Shown piece by piece: positions 34,778 through 44,029 of a stretch of 64,000 nucleotides of DNA. The position numbers were made by a program, and so were the translations under genes. Position 1 is the first letter of the stretch, and the number at the start of each line of letters is the position of its first letter. Under the pieces are notes generated by a model. That model was not told where the DNA came from. It worked only from the letters and a program-made list of their open reading frames with translations, and did not search any database. The DNA comes from AP-15 sp963712825 (lineage in GTDB: Bacteria > Pseudomonadota > Alphaproteobacteria > ATCC43930 > CGMCC-115725), in contig CAVQJP010000016.1 of the NCBI GenBank assembly GCA_963712825.1, positions 620,001-684,000 on the forward strand. Reading direction: 5' to 3'.

Positions 34778-35866
34778 CTAGGAGGGCGACCCGAGCAGCC
34801 GCACTGTCTCGCCCGGATGGAGCGCCTGGACACCGGCGGTTACGACGATGTCTCCGGTGTCGAGCCCCTGGGCGACCACGACCGCTTCAGGATCGTGGCG
34901 CGCCAATTCGATATTTCGCAGCGACACAGTGTGGTTTTTGGGATCGACGACCCAGACGGCCGGATGGCGATTGAGCTGGGTCAGGGCGCTGGCGGGGATT
35001 TCGATAGCCGGGGCGGATTCGATCCTCACACTGCCGACGACAGTGGCGCCGAGCCGCATTGTCGGCGGGGGCTCGTCGAGCGCGACCTTGACCTCGAAGG
35101 TCCGGGTCACCGGGTCGGCTTGCGGCGCCACCTCCCTGACCTGCCCGGTCGTCATCACGGTCGGGTCGTCCGCCAGTCTGATCGAAATCTGCGAGCCGGC
35201 CGGTGCTGCGCGCAACACCGGCGCAGGCACGTCGAAAACGGCGTCGAGCCCGCCCTGCCGCGCCAACCGGACGATCATTTGCCCCGCCTGCACGACCTCG
35301 CCGGGTTCGGCGCCGCGGGCGGTTACGGTTCCGGCGCTGTCGGCCGTGAGAGTCGCGTAGCCGACGCGGTCTCTTGCGAGCTGCAATTGTGCCGTGGCGT
35401 TTTCGACCCCCGACTGCGCGTTCTGCAGCGCTTTTTGCGCCTGGTCAAACCGGGCCCGGGTGGTGTGGCCATTGGCCAGCAGCTGTCGTTGGCGGTCGAA
35501 ATGACCACGCGCGTAATTCAATTGCCCTTGCGCGGCAGTCAGGGCAGCTTCGGCCGAACGCTGGGCGTTGAGCTCGTTTTCCGGGTCGAGTTTCGCGATC
35601 ACCTGGCCGGGCTCGACCCGGTCGCCGACATTGACGGACCTCGCGACCATCCGCCCGCCGATGCGGAAGGCGAGCGCAGCCTCGTCCTGGGCATGGATGT
35701 GCCCGGTCAACACCACCGGCTCGCCAGTCTGCGCCTTGACGACGGTAACCGCGCGTACCGGGCGCACCTGCGGGGCTTCCGCCTTGGTGTCCGGTTTGCA
35801 CGACGCCAGCCCGATGAATATGGCCGGCAAAAGCCACCAGATCCTAGGGGAACTGCGATTTTTCAC
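34778..35866 (-). CDS. RND periplasmic adaptor (membrane fusion protein), lipoprotein
   Basis: A 362-residue MFP that links the permease to an outer-membrane channel. The lipobox LASC gives a lipidated cysteine at about residue 23. The biotinyl-lipoyl halves are RVEPGQVIAKLD and AEPGEVVQAGQMIVRL. A coiled-coil hairpin lies between them (ALTAAQGQLNYARGHF to ATAQLQLARDRVG). A beta-barrel domain follows. The start is GTG 35866, with GGGGAG eight bases upstream and placed directly before the signal peptide. It heads the pump operon. Confidence 0.93.
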   Translation of the reverse strand: MKNRSSPRIWWLLPAIFIGLASCKPDTKAEAPQVRPVRAVTVVKAQTGEPVVLTGHIHAQDEAALAFRIGGRMVARSVNVGDRVEPGQVIAKLDPENELNAQRSAEAALTAAQGQLNYARGHFDRQRQLLANGHTTRARFDQAQKALQNAQSGVENATAQLQLARDRVGYATLTADSAGTVTARGAEPGEVVQAGQMIVRLARQGGLDAVFDVPAPVLRAAPAGSQISIRLADDPTVMTTGQVREVAPQADPVTRTFEVKVALDEPPPTMRLGATVVGSVRIESAPAIEIPASALTQLNRHPAVWVVDPKNHTVSLRNIELARHDPEAVVVAQGLDTGDIVVTAGVQALHPGETVRLLGSPS

Positions 35867-36322
35867 CCAAAATCTCCCCAGGAGCTTTCTTAACCCTTGG
35901 CTCAGCGGGCCGCAAGGACCAGCGCGAGACTGGCATAATCTCTGCGCGGCTGCCATCGCTCGCTGTCCGGTGTCGGCAGGATCGTGCCCGGGTGCGGCGT
36001 TTATCGGCTCCAGCGCGCCGGCCAATATCGCGCGCCGGCGCGGTCCCGTCGAGCGGCCGCAAATTCCGATGCTGCGGACGCATCCCCGGTGGTGGGCCGC
36101 GACGCGATGCGGAAAGTTCGGCCTTTGTTGCTTAGCCTAAACAACAACCGACGCTTTGACCCCAAGCAGCCGGGCGGCGTCCACTGAAACTCCAGGATCG
36201 CATGTTGCGCAACAATGGGCTTATCGAAACTGGCGGCCGGCCCTATCGGCCGGGCTCGCTTTTTTCTCGAATAAATATCTGTGCGTCGACGGTGCGGTCT
36301 GGGTCACATCCAGGACCCCGGG
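35867..36322. other. Intergenic region upstream of the RND operon
   Basis: About 455 bases without a convincing gene. It must carry the promoter of the RND operon (minus strand) and lies downstream of the enoyl-CoA hydratase. No TetR- or MarR-type regulator gene is nearby, and no clear operator palindrome was found. Confidence 0.4.
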
Positions 36323-37084
36323 TCAGGCCGCGCCTTTGCGGCTGAGGAACTCCTTGAAGCCTTCGCGCGGGTGGCCGGCGGCGAGCCAAGTGCCGCGCGC
36401 GTCCTCCTCGGTCGCGTAGCAGTCGCGCCAGCCCATCCCGATCTGCTCATGCAGCAGGCGCTTGATGCCCTGGACCATGCGCGCGTCGTTCTTGGCGATC
36501 ATCTGGCCGATCTCGACGGCGGTCTCGACCAGCCGTGCCGCCGGCACGATCTGGTTCAATAGGCCAATGCGCTCCGCCTCTTCGGCGGTCACGACCCGCC
36601 CGGTGTAAAGCAATTCTTTGGCTTTCGGCAGGCCGACCAGCAACGGCAGCGACCAGGTCGAATTGACCCGCCCATAGCTCGCCGCCAAAAACCGGAACTG
36701 GGTGCGCTCGCAGCCGATGCGCAGGTCGAGCGTCGAGGACAGCAGCGCGGCGCCGCCATAGGCGAGCCCGTTGATGGCGCCGATCAGCGGTTTCGAGAAG
36801 GTCGCGACATGCCAGGTGGCGTCGCTGCGGAACGCCTGGCGCTGGGCCAGCTCCTCGCTCGTCAATCCGGCCATCTCGTGGATGTCGGCGCCCGCTGAAA
36901 AGGCGCGTTCGCCGGCGCCGGTCAGGATCACCGCCTTGATCGCGTCGTCCTTCTCGTACTCGGTCAACGCCTCGTCGAGCTCGCGCGCCAGCCCAAAGCT
37001 CAGCGCATTGAGCTTGTCCGGCCGGTTCAACGTGATCACGGCAACCTCGCCGAGCGTCTCCGCCAGGATGAATTCGTATGCCAT
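36323..37084 (-). CDS. Enoyl-CoA hydratase/isomerase family protein
   Basis: A 253-residue crotonase-fold enzyme. The first oxyanion segment is GAGERAFSAGADIHEM and the second is INGLAYGGAALLSSTLDLRI. The substrate-binding segment FLAASYGRVNSTWSLPLLVG replaces the classical Glu-containing region, so the exact reaction is not clear. The tail CYATEEDARGTWLAAGHPREG matches hydratase-type C-terminal helices. AAGGAGG stands just before ATG 37084. It is divergent from the binding-protein gene and may share a promoter region with it. Confidence 0.9.
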   Translation of the reverse strand: MAYEFILAETLGEVAVITLNRPDKLNALSFGLARELDEALTEYEKDDAIKAVILTGAGERAFSAGADIHEMAGLTSEELAQRQAFRSDATWHVATFSKPLIGAINGLAYGGAALLSSTLDLRIGCERTQFRFLAASYGRVNSTWSLPLLVGLPKAKELLYTGRVVTAEEAERIGLLNQIVPAARLVETAVEIGQMIAKNDARMVQGIKRLLHEQIGMGWRDCYATEEDARGTWLAAGHPREGFKEFLSRKGAA

Positions 37085-37282
37085 AGGCGTTCCCTCCTTT
37101 CGCTCCGCAGCGATCACAAAGAATGGCCCTTTTCAGGGCTGATCCGCTAACCCTTTTATTATGACTGATTTTCCTGTGTCGCCGTACTGAGCAATTAGAA
37201 AGAACGACCCGCCCGCACCTGGCTGACGACCCGCAAAAAAACAACTAAGGTGCGGCAGAAACTTTGCGGGGAGCGCCCTGGG

Positions 37283-38479
37283 ATGTCGCGTGCATTGGTT
37301 GGTTTGGCGGCGGGGCTCTTCGCCGCGGCGCTCGTTTTTTCGCCTGCGGGGCTGTCGGCGCAGACGGTCAAGATCGGTGTCATCAACAGCTATTCCGGCT
37401 TTGTCGCGCAGGCCGCCGACCAGATGCAAAAGGGCATCGATCTTTATGTAAAGGAGCACGAGAAGGATCTCCCGGCCGGGGTCAAGGTCGAGCTGCTCAA
37501 GCGCGACGACACCTCCAAGCCCGATGTCGGCAAGCGGCTGGCGCAAGAGCTGATCGCGCGCGACCATGTGAACCTGCTCGCGGGCGTGATCCTGTCGCCG
37601 GTCGCCGCCGCGGTGGCGCCGCTGACTGCCGAAGCCAAGGTGCCGTTCGTCATCACCAACGCCGCCGGTGTCGCCATCCCGCGCATGTCGCCCTACATCG
37701 TGCGGGTCTCGTTCACCCTGTGGCAGGAGGGCTACCCGATCGGCAAATGGGCGGCCCAGCAAGGCTGGAAGACCGCCTATACCGCGGTCACCGACTTCAT
37801 CGCCGGCCATGACGCCGAGGCGGCCTTTACCAAGGGCTTTACCGAGGGCGGCGGCAAGGTCATCGGCGCCGACCGCTTTCCGCCGGCCAACCCCGATTTC
37901 GTCCCCTACATCCAGCGGGTCAAGAACGCCAAGCCCGACGTTGCTTTTCTGTGGGTCCCGGCCGGCCAGCAGGCCACCGCGATCATGAAGGCGGCCAAGG
38001 ACCTCGGGCTGCGCCAGGCGGGCATCAACATCACCTCGACCCAGGATCTGCTGCCCGACGAGGAATTGCCGAATATCGGCGACAGCGCCTTGGGGCTCGT
38101 CACCTCGGGGAATTATTCGGCGGACGCCAAACGGCCGGCCAACGCCGCCTTTCGCGCCCTCTGGAAGAGCGCCTATGGCGACAAGTCGATCCCGGATTTC
38201 TTCTCGGTCGACGGCTGGGACGGGATGGCGATGATCTTCGACCTGGTCAAGGCGACCAGGGGCACTTTTACCGCCGACCAGGCGATGGCTTTTTTCAAGA
38301 CGTGGAAGGACCCGAACAGTCCGCGCGGCCCGATCGCGATCGACCCGGCGACCCGCGACATCGTTCAGAACATCTATATCCGCCGCGTCGAAAAGGTCGA
38401 CGGCAAGCTCGCCGATGTCGAAATCCAGACGATCCCGACGGTCAAGGACCCGTGGAAAGAGATGAACCCGGCGAAGTAA
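37283..38479 (+). CDS. ABC transporter substrate-binding protein (LivK-like)
   Basis: A 398-residue periplasmic binding protein of the branched-chain amino acid/amide class. The signal peptide ends near LSAQ (about residue 27). The type I binding fold then shows VKIGVINSYSGFVAQAADQMQKG, VNLLAGVILSPVAAAVAPL and WVPAGQQATAIMKAA. GGGGAG precedes ATG 37283. The cognate permeases and ATPases start at 42,165, separated by inserted material. The last 34 codons have a near copy at 40,383. The ligand is unknown. Confidence 0.92.
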   Translation: MSRALVGLAAGLFAAALVFSPAGLSAQTVKIGVINSYSGFVAQAADQMQKGIDLYVKEHEKDLPAGVKVELLKRDDTSKPDVGKRLAQELIARDHVNLLAGVILSPVAAAVAPLTAEAKVPFVITNAAGVAIPRMSPYIVRVSFTLWQEGYPIGKWAAQQGWKTAYTAVTDFIAGHDAEAAFTKGFTEGGGKVIGADRFPPANPDFVPYIQRVKNAKPDVAFLWVPAGQQATAIMKAAKDLGLRQAGINITSTQDLLPDEELPNIGDSALGLVTSGNYSADAKRPANAAFRALWKSAYGDKSIPDFFSVDGWDGMAMIFDLVKATRGTFTADQAMAFFKTWKDPNSPRGPIAIDPATRDIVQNIYIRRVEKVDGKLADVEIQTIPTVKDPWKEMNPAK

Positions 38480-38551
38480 TTCTATCATCTGATATATATA
38501 AAAATATTTCCCTAAAACTGTTCCATTCGATCGTTCGCGGGACGGCCAAGA

Positions 38552-40264
38552 ATGGGCTTTCAATTCCAGAGACGGCTGAAGCTCTTCCCAGGCGTGCGCC
38601 TAAACTTTAGCCGCGGGGGCATTAGCACCACTATTGGCGTGCGGGGCGCTAGCGTCACGCTCGGGGGCAGGGGCACTTATGTGAACCTCGGCATCCCCGG
38701 AACTGGACTTTCGTACCGACAGCGGATAACACCCAGCGCGGACGGATGGCCCAAGTCACCAATCCGACCGCCCGACGACAGCCCCAGCGAGCATCCTGCT
38801 GGATCACTGAGACCAGAGCCCATTTCAGCACCGGAAACTTATCCGGATGTCTCCCACGCCGGTGCAATCCGGAGCGCGCCGGTCAGTACGTTGACGAGCG
38901 TCGGATTCGATGAACTAAAAAAACTCATCAATGAGGCTGCGGTAACGCACGTCGAATTGAGCGCAGCTGTGTCGGCAGATGCGCTCGCTCTGCGAAAAGA
39001 GGAGCGCCGGCTCCGATGCGCAAAGTGGTTTATCGTCCGCCTGTTCACGACGAGGTCTATTCCGAAGCTGGCAGAGCGTGTCGCGGTCGCTGCGGCGACC
39101 CTCGACGATACGCGCCGGAAGCTTGCTGGCTGCTCAGTCGAAATCGAGTTCGCCTTCGACCAACCAACCCTTAGCGCTTATGCGGCGTTGGTGCTGGCAT
39201 TCGAGGATTTGGCTGGTTCTCAAAAAATTTGGGACATCACCGCTTCGATTGCCACGAACCGCCTCGTACAGCGTACCACTGCCGATCATAGCGTCACTAG
39301 GAAGCCTGTTAGGCTCAATTTCTCGCAGTCTGAGATTATCGATACAAACTACAAGGCGCTATACTTCACAAACGCTAACGGAAACGACATCTACATTTAC
39401 CCCGGATTCGTGATGATGCGCAGCAGAGGCAGCGATTTTGCTCTCATCGACGTCCGTGAACTTCAAGTGAAATGCTCCCAGTCAAGGTTTATCGAAGAGG
39501 AAGGTATTCCGACTGACAGCGAGATCATCGGACAAACCTGGAAGAAGGCGAACAAGGATGGTTCACGCGACCGACGCTTTGCCGGGAATTATCAAATACC
39601 AATCGCACTATACGCGGAAATAGAGTTTCGTAGCGCAACAGGATTGTATGAAGTCTATGAGTTCAGCGCCTACTCGCGTGCGATCACCTTTTTTCACGCT
39701 CTTGCAGACTACCAAAAGGGGGTGGCCGCATTGGCCGAGCGCAGCAAGGACCACTCGCGAATGCCGCTGATGGCGCCCTCGGATGACGAACCTGACGACA
39801 CCGACACGCTACCGGCCTTGCCACCGGCGCAGTCGATAGAGGCTTTCGTTTCCGCTCCGCGTGTGCTGGTTTTTGACTTCGTTGCGCTCGTCATGATTAT
39901 AACAGTGCTCGCCACAGGTATTGGCTATGTTACTAGGTATCCGATTGACTTCCAACCTGCGCTTCGATCACTATTACAGCCGGAGACGCCGGCCGCTTCA
40001 GTTCCTGTTAGTGTTATCCCGCCGCAGGCCGACGCACCGCATCGAGCGCCGCTGATTGAGTCGAACTCAAAGGGAATTGCATACATTTACCGTGTAGACG
40101 CGAACGTCCGCGCAGAACCTTCGGCTACATCACCGGTGATCGCTCACGAGCGCGTAGGGAAGAGGCTGAACGTGTTTGAGCGGCAGGGCGCGTGGGTGCG
40201 GATTGGTGAGCAGGCGCCGGTCGGATGGGTACACCAGAGTCTCTTACAGCCCACACCACCTTAA
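38552..40264 (+). CDS. DUF4236 membrane protein with C-terminal SH3-like domain
   Basis: A 570-residue protein whose base composition is AT-richer than its flanks. Residues 1-58 are a DUF4236 domain (MGFQFQRRLKLFPGVRLNFS, then TYVNLGIPGTGLSYR). The middle, about 100-420, is helical then beta-rich and not recognised. A single span, VFDFVALVMIITVLATGIGYV, lies near 450. Residues about 505-570 form a bacterial SH3 domain (DANVRAEPSATSPVIA, GWVHQSLL), which could bind peptidoglycan. An AT-rich leader (TATATATAAAAAT) precedes it. Function unknown; it looks like an acquired gene sitting inside a transport operon. Confidence 0.75.
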   Translation: MGFQFQRRLKLFPGVRLNFSRGGISTTIGVRGASVTLGGRGTYVNLGIPGTGLSYRQRITPSADGWPKSPIRPPDDSPSEHPAGSLRPEPISAPETYPDVSHAGAIRSAPVSTLTSVGFDELKKLINEAAVTHVELSAAVSADALALRKEERRLRCAKWFIVRLFTTRSIPKLAERVAVAAATLDDTRRKLAGCSVEIEFAFDQPTLSAYAALVLAFEDLAGSQKIWDITASIATNRLVQRTTADHSVTRKPVRLNFSQSEIIDTNYKALYFTNANGNDIYIYPGFVMMRSRGSDFALIDVRELQVKCSQSRFIEEEGIPTDSEIIGQTWKKANKDGSRDRRFAGNYQIPIALYAEIEFRSATGLYEVYEFSAYSRAITFFHALADYQKGVAALAERSKDHSRMPLMAPSDDEPDDTDTLPALPPAQSIEAFVSAPRVLVFDFVALVMIITVLATGIGYVTRYPIDFQPALRSLLQPETPAASVPVSVIPPQADAPHRAPLIESNSKGIAYIYRVDANVRAEPSATSPVIAHERVGKRLNVFERQGAWVRIGEQAPVGWVHQSLLQPTPP

Positions 40265-40382
40265 CATGTAAATTCGCTGTACAGCTCGCATCTATATCGC
40301 CTTATTACAATGCTGGCTTTCGCGCGAAGGACGAATTAAGATATTGGTATTCTTCCGATGCTTCCCACCTAAACTCGAGGGC

Positions 40383-40487
40383 TATATTCGCCGGGTTGAA
40401 AAGGTCGATGGCAAGCTCGCCGATGTCGAGATCCAGACGATCCCGATGGTCAAGGACCCGCGGAAAGAGCTGAACCCGCAAAAATAG
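40383..40487 (+). pseudogene. Remnant 3' end of a second LivK-like gene
   Basis: Thirty-four codons plus TAG read YIRRVEKVDGKLADVEIQTI, then PMVKDPRKELNPQK. This matches the last 34 residues of the binding protein at 38,375-38,479 at 29 or 30 positions, with about a dozen silent or replacement base changes. No similarity is seen to its left, where the DUF4236 gene and a short AT-rich stretch lie. It is the tail of a lost tandem paralogue or of an interrupted duplicate. Confidence 0.8.
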
Positions 40488-40518
40488 CTCGGGCAACCAG
40501 GCCGGCATCGGCCCGGCG

Positions 40519-41862
40519 TCATTGATCGTCGAACAGGTTTTCGCGCAGGGTGCGGCCGGAATATTCGCGGCGGAAGCGCCCTCGCCGCTGCAGTTCCGGC
40601 ACCAGCAGCTCGACGATCGCGGCCAGGTCGCCGGGCATCGACACGACATGCCCCAACATGAACCCGCCGCGGCTGCCGGTCGCCTCGAACACTTCCTCCA
40701 GGTAATCGGCGACCTGCGATGCGGTCCCGGCCACTGTCCGCTCATAGCTGGTGGCAAACCGCCGGCCGTAGTCGAAAAACTCGGCGCGCGTCATCTCGGC
40801 TGCGGCACCAAACCGCGTCACCAGCTCGCGCACAAACCCGGCCGGCGACGCCTGGCTGGCGATGATCTCGCGGTGCAGCTCGCCAAGCGTGAACCGCTCC
40901 GGCAAGGTCGAAAAATCATAGCCGGCATTGTGCGACAGATAGACCCCGACCCCCTCCGCCGGGATCGCCGACAATAGCAGCTCGCGCCGCGCCGTCGCCT
41001 CGCGCTCGGTCTCGGCGACGACGCAGGGCTGCTGCCACACGATCCCCATGCTCTGCGGGTCGCGCCCCAGCGCCGCCACTGCTTCATCCAGCGCCTTGCG
41101 CTGCGCGATCTGCAGCGGCAGCGGCATGTCGGCGCCAAAGGCCATGTCGGCGACATAGGCACAGGCGCGAACCCCGCGCGGCGAGCCGCCCGCCTGCAGC
41201 AGCACCGGCCGGCCCTGCGGCGAGGGCGGCGTGTTCAGCGGGCCATTGACGGTGAAGAAGCGGCCGCGATGCGCCACGTCGTGAACCTTGGCCGGATCGC
41301 CCACCATACCCGTCTCGTGGTCCCACAGCATCGCCTCGGGCTCGACGCTGTCCCACAAGGCGCGGCAGACGTCGATGAACTCTTCCATCCGGTCGTAGCG
41401 CTCGTCATGGTCGACGATCTCGTCAAAGCCGTAATTGGCGTAGTCCGAGCGCCGGGTCGAGGTGATGACATTAAAGGCGATGCGGCCGCCGGTCACGTGA
41501 TCGAGCGAGTTGAACAGCCGCGCCAGATAATAGGGATGCATAAAGGTCGTCGAATAGGTGACGCCAAACCCGAGATGCCGCGTCACCCGCGACATCGCAA
41601 CCGCCAGCGGCGCCAGATCCTGACGCGGCCAGCTGACGCCCCACCGCACCGCGGCGTCGCGGCTCTCGGTCCAGGTGCTGGGCACCCCGGTTCCGTCCCC
41701 CGAAAACAGCATGTCGAAGAGCCCGCGTTCGGCCAGCCGAGCGATCTCCTCGAAGGCACCGACATCGGGATAAGTGCGCCCGGGCCAGGCGCCGGGCATC
41801 CGCCAGCGCCCCTCCATGTGGATATAGGAGAGGTCAAACGCGAGATGCATCCGTTTCGTCAT
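40519..41862 (-). CDS. FMN-dependent monooxygenase (NtaA/SnaA/DszA family)
   Basis: A 447-residue luciferase-fold monooxygenase that uses reduced FMN from a separate reductase. Family marks are GRTYPDVGAFEEIARLAERG at the N terminus, GFGVTYSTTFMHPYYLARLF, GGRIAFNVITSTRRSDYANYG, HRGRFFTVNGPLN and PVLLQAGGSPRG. Relatives oxidise chelators, organosulphur compounds or similar. It stands in reverse orientation between the binding protein and the permeases of one ABC system, so its substrate may be the imported compound. GCGGAG precedes ATG 41862. Confidence 0.9.
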   Translation of the reverse strand: MTKRMHLAFDLSYIHMEGRWRMPGAWPGRTYPDVGAFEEIARLAERGLFDMLFSGDGTGVPSTWTESRDAAVRWGVSWPRQDLAPLAVAMSRVTRHLGFGVTYSTTFMHPYYLARLFNSLDHVTGGRIAFNVITSTRRSDYANYGFDEIVDHDERYDRMEEFIDVCRALWDSVEPEAMLWDHETGMVGDPAKVHDVAHRGRFFTVNGPLNTPPSPQGRPVLLQAGGSPRGVRACAYVADMAFGADMPLPLQIAQRKALDEAVAALGRDPQSMGIVWQQPCVVAETEREATARRELLLSAIPAEGVGVYLSHNAGYDFSTLPERFTLGELHREIIASQASPAGFVRELVTRFGAAAEMTRAEFFDYGRRFATSYERTVAGTASQVADYLEEVFEATGSRGGFMLGHVVSMPGDLAAIVELLVPELQRRGRFRREYSGRTLRENLFDDQ

Positions 41863-42164
41863 CGACCAATCTCCGCGACGATGAGAGCGGCCGGGCCGCT
41901 TGGGGGCAGTACTTGCAACCCGCACACCAGAAGCGGAGACGCGCTGGGCCCGCACACCGCTCGCAGATTTCGGCCAAGCTTGCGCAACGGCAGCGCAGAT
42001 TGCCCGCTTCGGGGGCAACTCGTGTCCTCGCGGAATAGACGAGCAGGCGCGCCACCCGAAGAGCTTTCTCCGATCGCGCCCGGCTCCGCCCGGTCATGTT
42101 GCTTTTCTTGCGGCGTTGCGCGAGCTTCGTTCGCCTGCCGCTGACCCTTGCGTCACCCACCAGC
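41863..42164. other. Divergent promoter region, monooxygenase and livH
   Basis: About 300 bases between the divergently transcribed monooxygenase and livH. I see no gene, clear operator or strong promoter in it. An in-frame ATG at 42096 could extend LivH by 23 residues. Confidence 0.35.
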
Positions 42165-43037
42165 ATGGACAACGCCCTCTCCGCTGCCGTCAGCGTTGCC
42201 GTTCACGGCGTCGCGTTTGCGATGGTGCTGTACCTGATCTCGGTCGGGCTGTCGGTGACGATGGGGATGATGGGGTTTGTCAACCTGGCGCATGGCGTGT
42301 TCGCGATGGCGGGCGGCTATGTCGTGACCACTGCGATGAACCATTACGGTCTGCCGTTGCCGGCGGCGCTGGCCGCGGCCACGGCGGCGGTGGCGGCAGC
42401 CAGCCTGCCGATCGAGCGGCTGCTGTACCGCCGGCTCTACGGCGGCGACGAGCTCGACCAGGTGTTGCTGACGATGGGGCTCGTCTTCATGTCGGGGGCG
42501 GCGGCGCAATATCTTAGCGGGCCGCTGGAGCAGCCGCTGCGGCTGCCGCCGGGCCTGAGCGGGGGTTTGCGCCTCGGCTTTGGCGAGGTCCCGGCCTATG
42601 ACGCCCTGCTGATCGTCTGCGGCGCAGCGCTGGCGACCGCGCTGTGGCTCGGGATCGAGCGCAGCCGGTTCGGCGCCAAAATCCGCGCCGCGGTCGACAA
42701 TCTGCGGATGGCGCAATCGGTCGGCATCGACACGTCGCGGCTCTTCAGCCTGACCTTTGCGCTCGGCTGCGGGCTGGCCGCCCTCGGCGGCGGGCTCGGC
42801 GCGGCGTTGATCACGATCGCACCGGGCTACGCGCTCGACAACCTCGTCTATTTTCTGATCGTGGTCGCGATCGGCGGCCTCGGCAACATCCGCGGCCCGT
42901 TTCTGGCGGCGTTGCTGGTCGGAGTCGCCGACAGCGCCTGCAAATATATGGCGCCGCAATTCGGCGCTTTTTTCATCTACGCGATGACGATGGCGATCCT
43001 GCTGTGGCGGCCGCGCGGTCTGTTCGGGCGCGCCTAG
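42165..43037 (+). CDS. livH: Branched-chain-type ABC permease LivH
   Basis: A 290-residue inner-membrane permease with about eight spans. LivH marks are GLSVTMGMMGFVNLAHGVFAM, YGGDELDQVLLTMGLVFM and VVAIGGLGNIRGPFLAALLVG. It forms the translocation path with LivM and takes ligand from a LivK-type protein. I chose ATG 42165 for the usual family length; a longer start at 42096 is possible. livM begins inside its last 34 bases. Confidence 0.93.
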   Translation: MDNALSAAVSVAVHGVAFAMVLYLISVGLSVTMGMMGFVNLAHGVFAMAGGYVVTTAMNHYGLPLPAALAAATAAVAAASLPIERLLYRRLYGGDELDQVLLTMGLVFMSGAAAQYLSGPLEQPLRLPPGLSGGLRLGFGEVPAYDALLIVCGAALATALWLGIERSRFGAKIRAAVDNLRMAQSVGIDTSRLFSLTFALGCGLAALGGGLGAALITIAPGYALDNLVYFLIVVAIGGLGNIRGPFLAALLVGVADSACKYMAPQFGAFFIYAMTMAILLWRPRGLFGRA

Positions 43038-44029
43038 CGGGCGCCGCCGCGCCGGGGCCAGCCGCGGTCGCGGCGTTTGCCCGCCGCCACCGCTTTCGCG
43101 CCTATGAGGCGGCGCCGTGGCTCGCCGCGCTGGCCAGTTATTTTGCCTTCCCAGGCTATTTGCCGCTTGCCGGCCAAATTCTGGCAACCATCCTGTTCGC
43201 GCTTTCGGCCGATCTGGTGCTCGGCTATGCCGGGATCGTGACCTTGGGCCAGGCGGCGTTTTTTGGCACGGGCGCCTACGCCGCCGGGCTTCTCGCGGCG
43301 CATGGCTGGGGCGAGCCCGTCACCGGCCTTTTCGCCGCGGGCGCGGCGGCTGCCGTGGTCGGGTTTCTGAGCGGTCTCGTCATCCTGCGCAGCACCGGGC
43401 TGACTTTGCTGATGCAGACCTTGGTCGTCGCCGCGATGCTCCAAGAAGCGGCGAACAAGGCGAGCGGGATTACCGGCGGCGACGACGGGCTGCAGGGAAT
43501 GCAGGTGTGGCCGCTCCTCGGTCGGTTCGAATTCGGCCTCTATGGCCGGACCGCGTTCTTGTATTCCCTCGCGGTGCTGTTTTTGTGCTGGCTCGTGCTG
43601 CGGCGGATCGTGCATTCGCCGTTCGGCCGCTCATTGACCGGCATCCGCGAAAACGTGGGCCGCATGCACGCGATCGGCGCGCCGGTGACGAGGCGGCGGC
43701 TGACCGCATACACGATCTCGGCGGCGCTGGCCGGGGTTTCCGGCGGCTTGATCGCCCAGACGACGAGCTTTGTCGGGCTCGACTCGCTCGGTCTCGAACG
43801 CTCGGGCGCGGTTCTGATCATGCTGATCATCGGCGGCGTCGGCCGCCTTTACGGCGCCTTTATCGGCGTCCCCCTTTACATGATCGCGCAGGACCGGTTC
43901 TCGTCGATCGACCCGGTCTACTGGTATTTCTGGATCGGCCTGTTGATGGTACTGCTCGTCACCTTCGCCCGCGGCGGCGTCCTCGGCCTCTTCGATCGCA
44001 TACGATCCCGGAGTCGCCGACCACGATGA
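43004..44029 (+). CDS. livM: Branched-chain-type ABC permease LivM
   Basis: A 341-residue permease. Marks are ALSADLVLGYAGIVTLGQAAF, ASGITGGDDGLQG, SLTGIRENVGRMHAIGAPV and IIGGVGRLYGAFIGVPL. There is no ATG in frame before the conserved part; GTG 43004, inside livH, gives a sensible N terminus ahead of FRAYEAAPWLAALASYFAF. It ends with a four-base overlap to livG. The ~30 N-terminal residues are rich in Ala and Arg and not conserved. Confidence 0.9.
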   Translation: MAAARSVRARLAGAAAPGPAAVAAFARRHRFRAYEAAPWLAALASYFAFPGYLPLAGQILATILFALSADLVLGYAGIVTLGQAAFFGTGAYAAGLLAAHGWGEPVTGLFAAGAAAAVVGFLSGLVILRSTGLTLLMQTLVVAAMLQEAANKASGITGGDDGLQGMQVWPLLGRFEFGLYGRTAFLYSLAVLFLCWLVLRRIVHSPFGRSLTGIRENVGRMHAIGAPVTRRRLTAYTISAALAGVSGGLIAQTTSFVGLDSLGLERSGAVLIMLIIGGVGRLYGAFIGVPLYMIAQDRFSSIDPVYWYFWIGLLMVLLVTFARGGVLGLFDRIRSRSRRPR

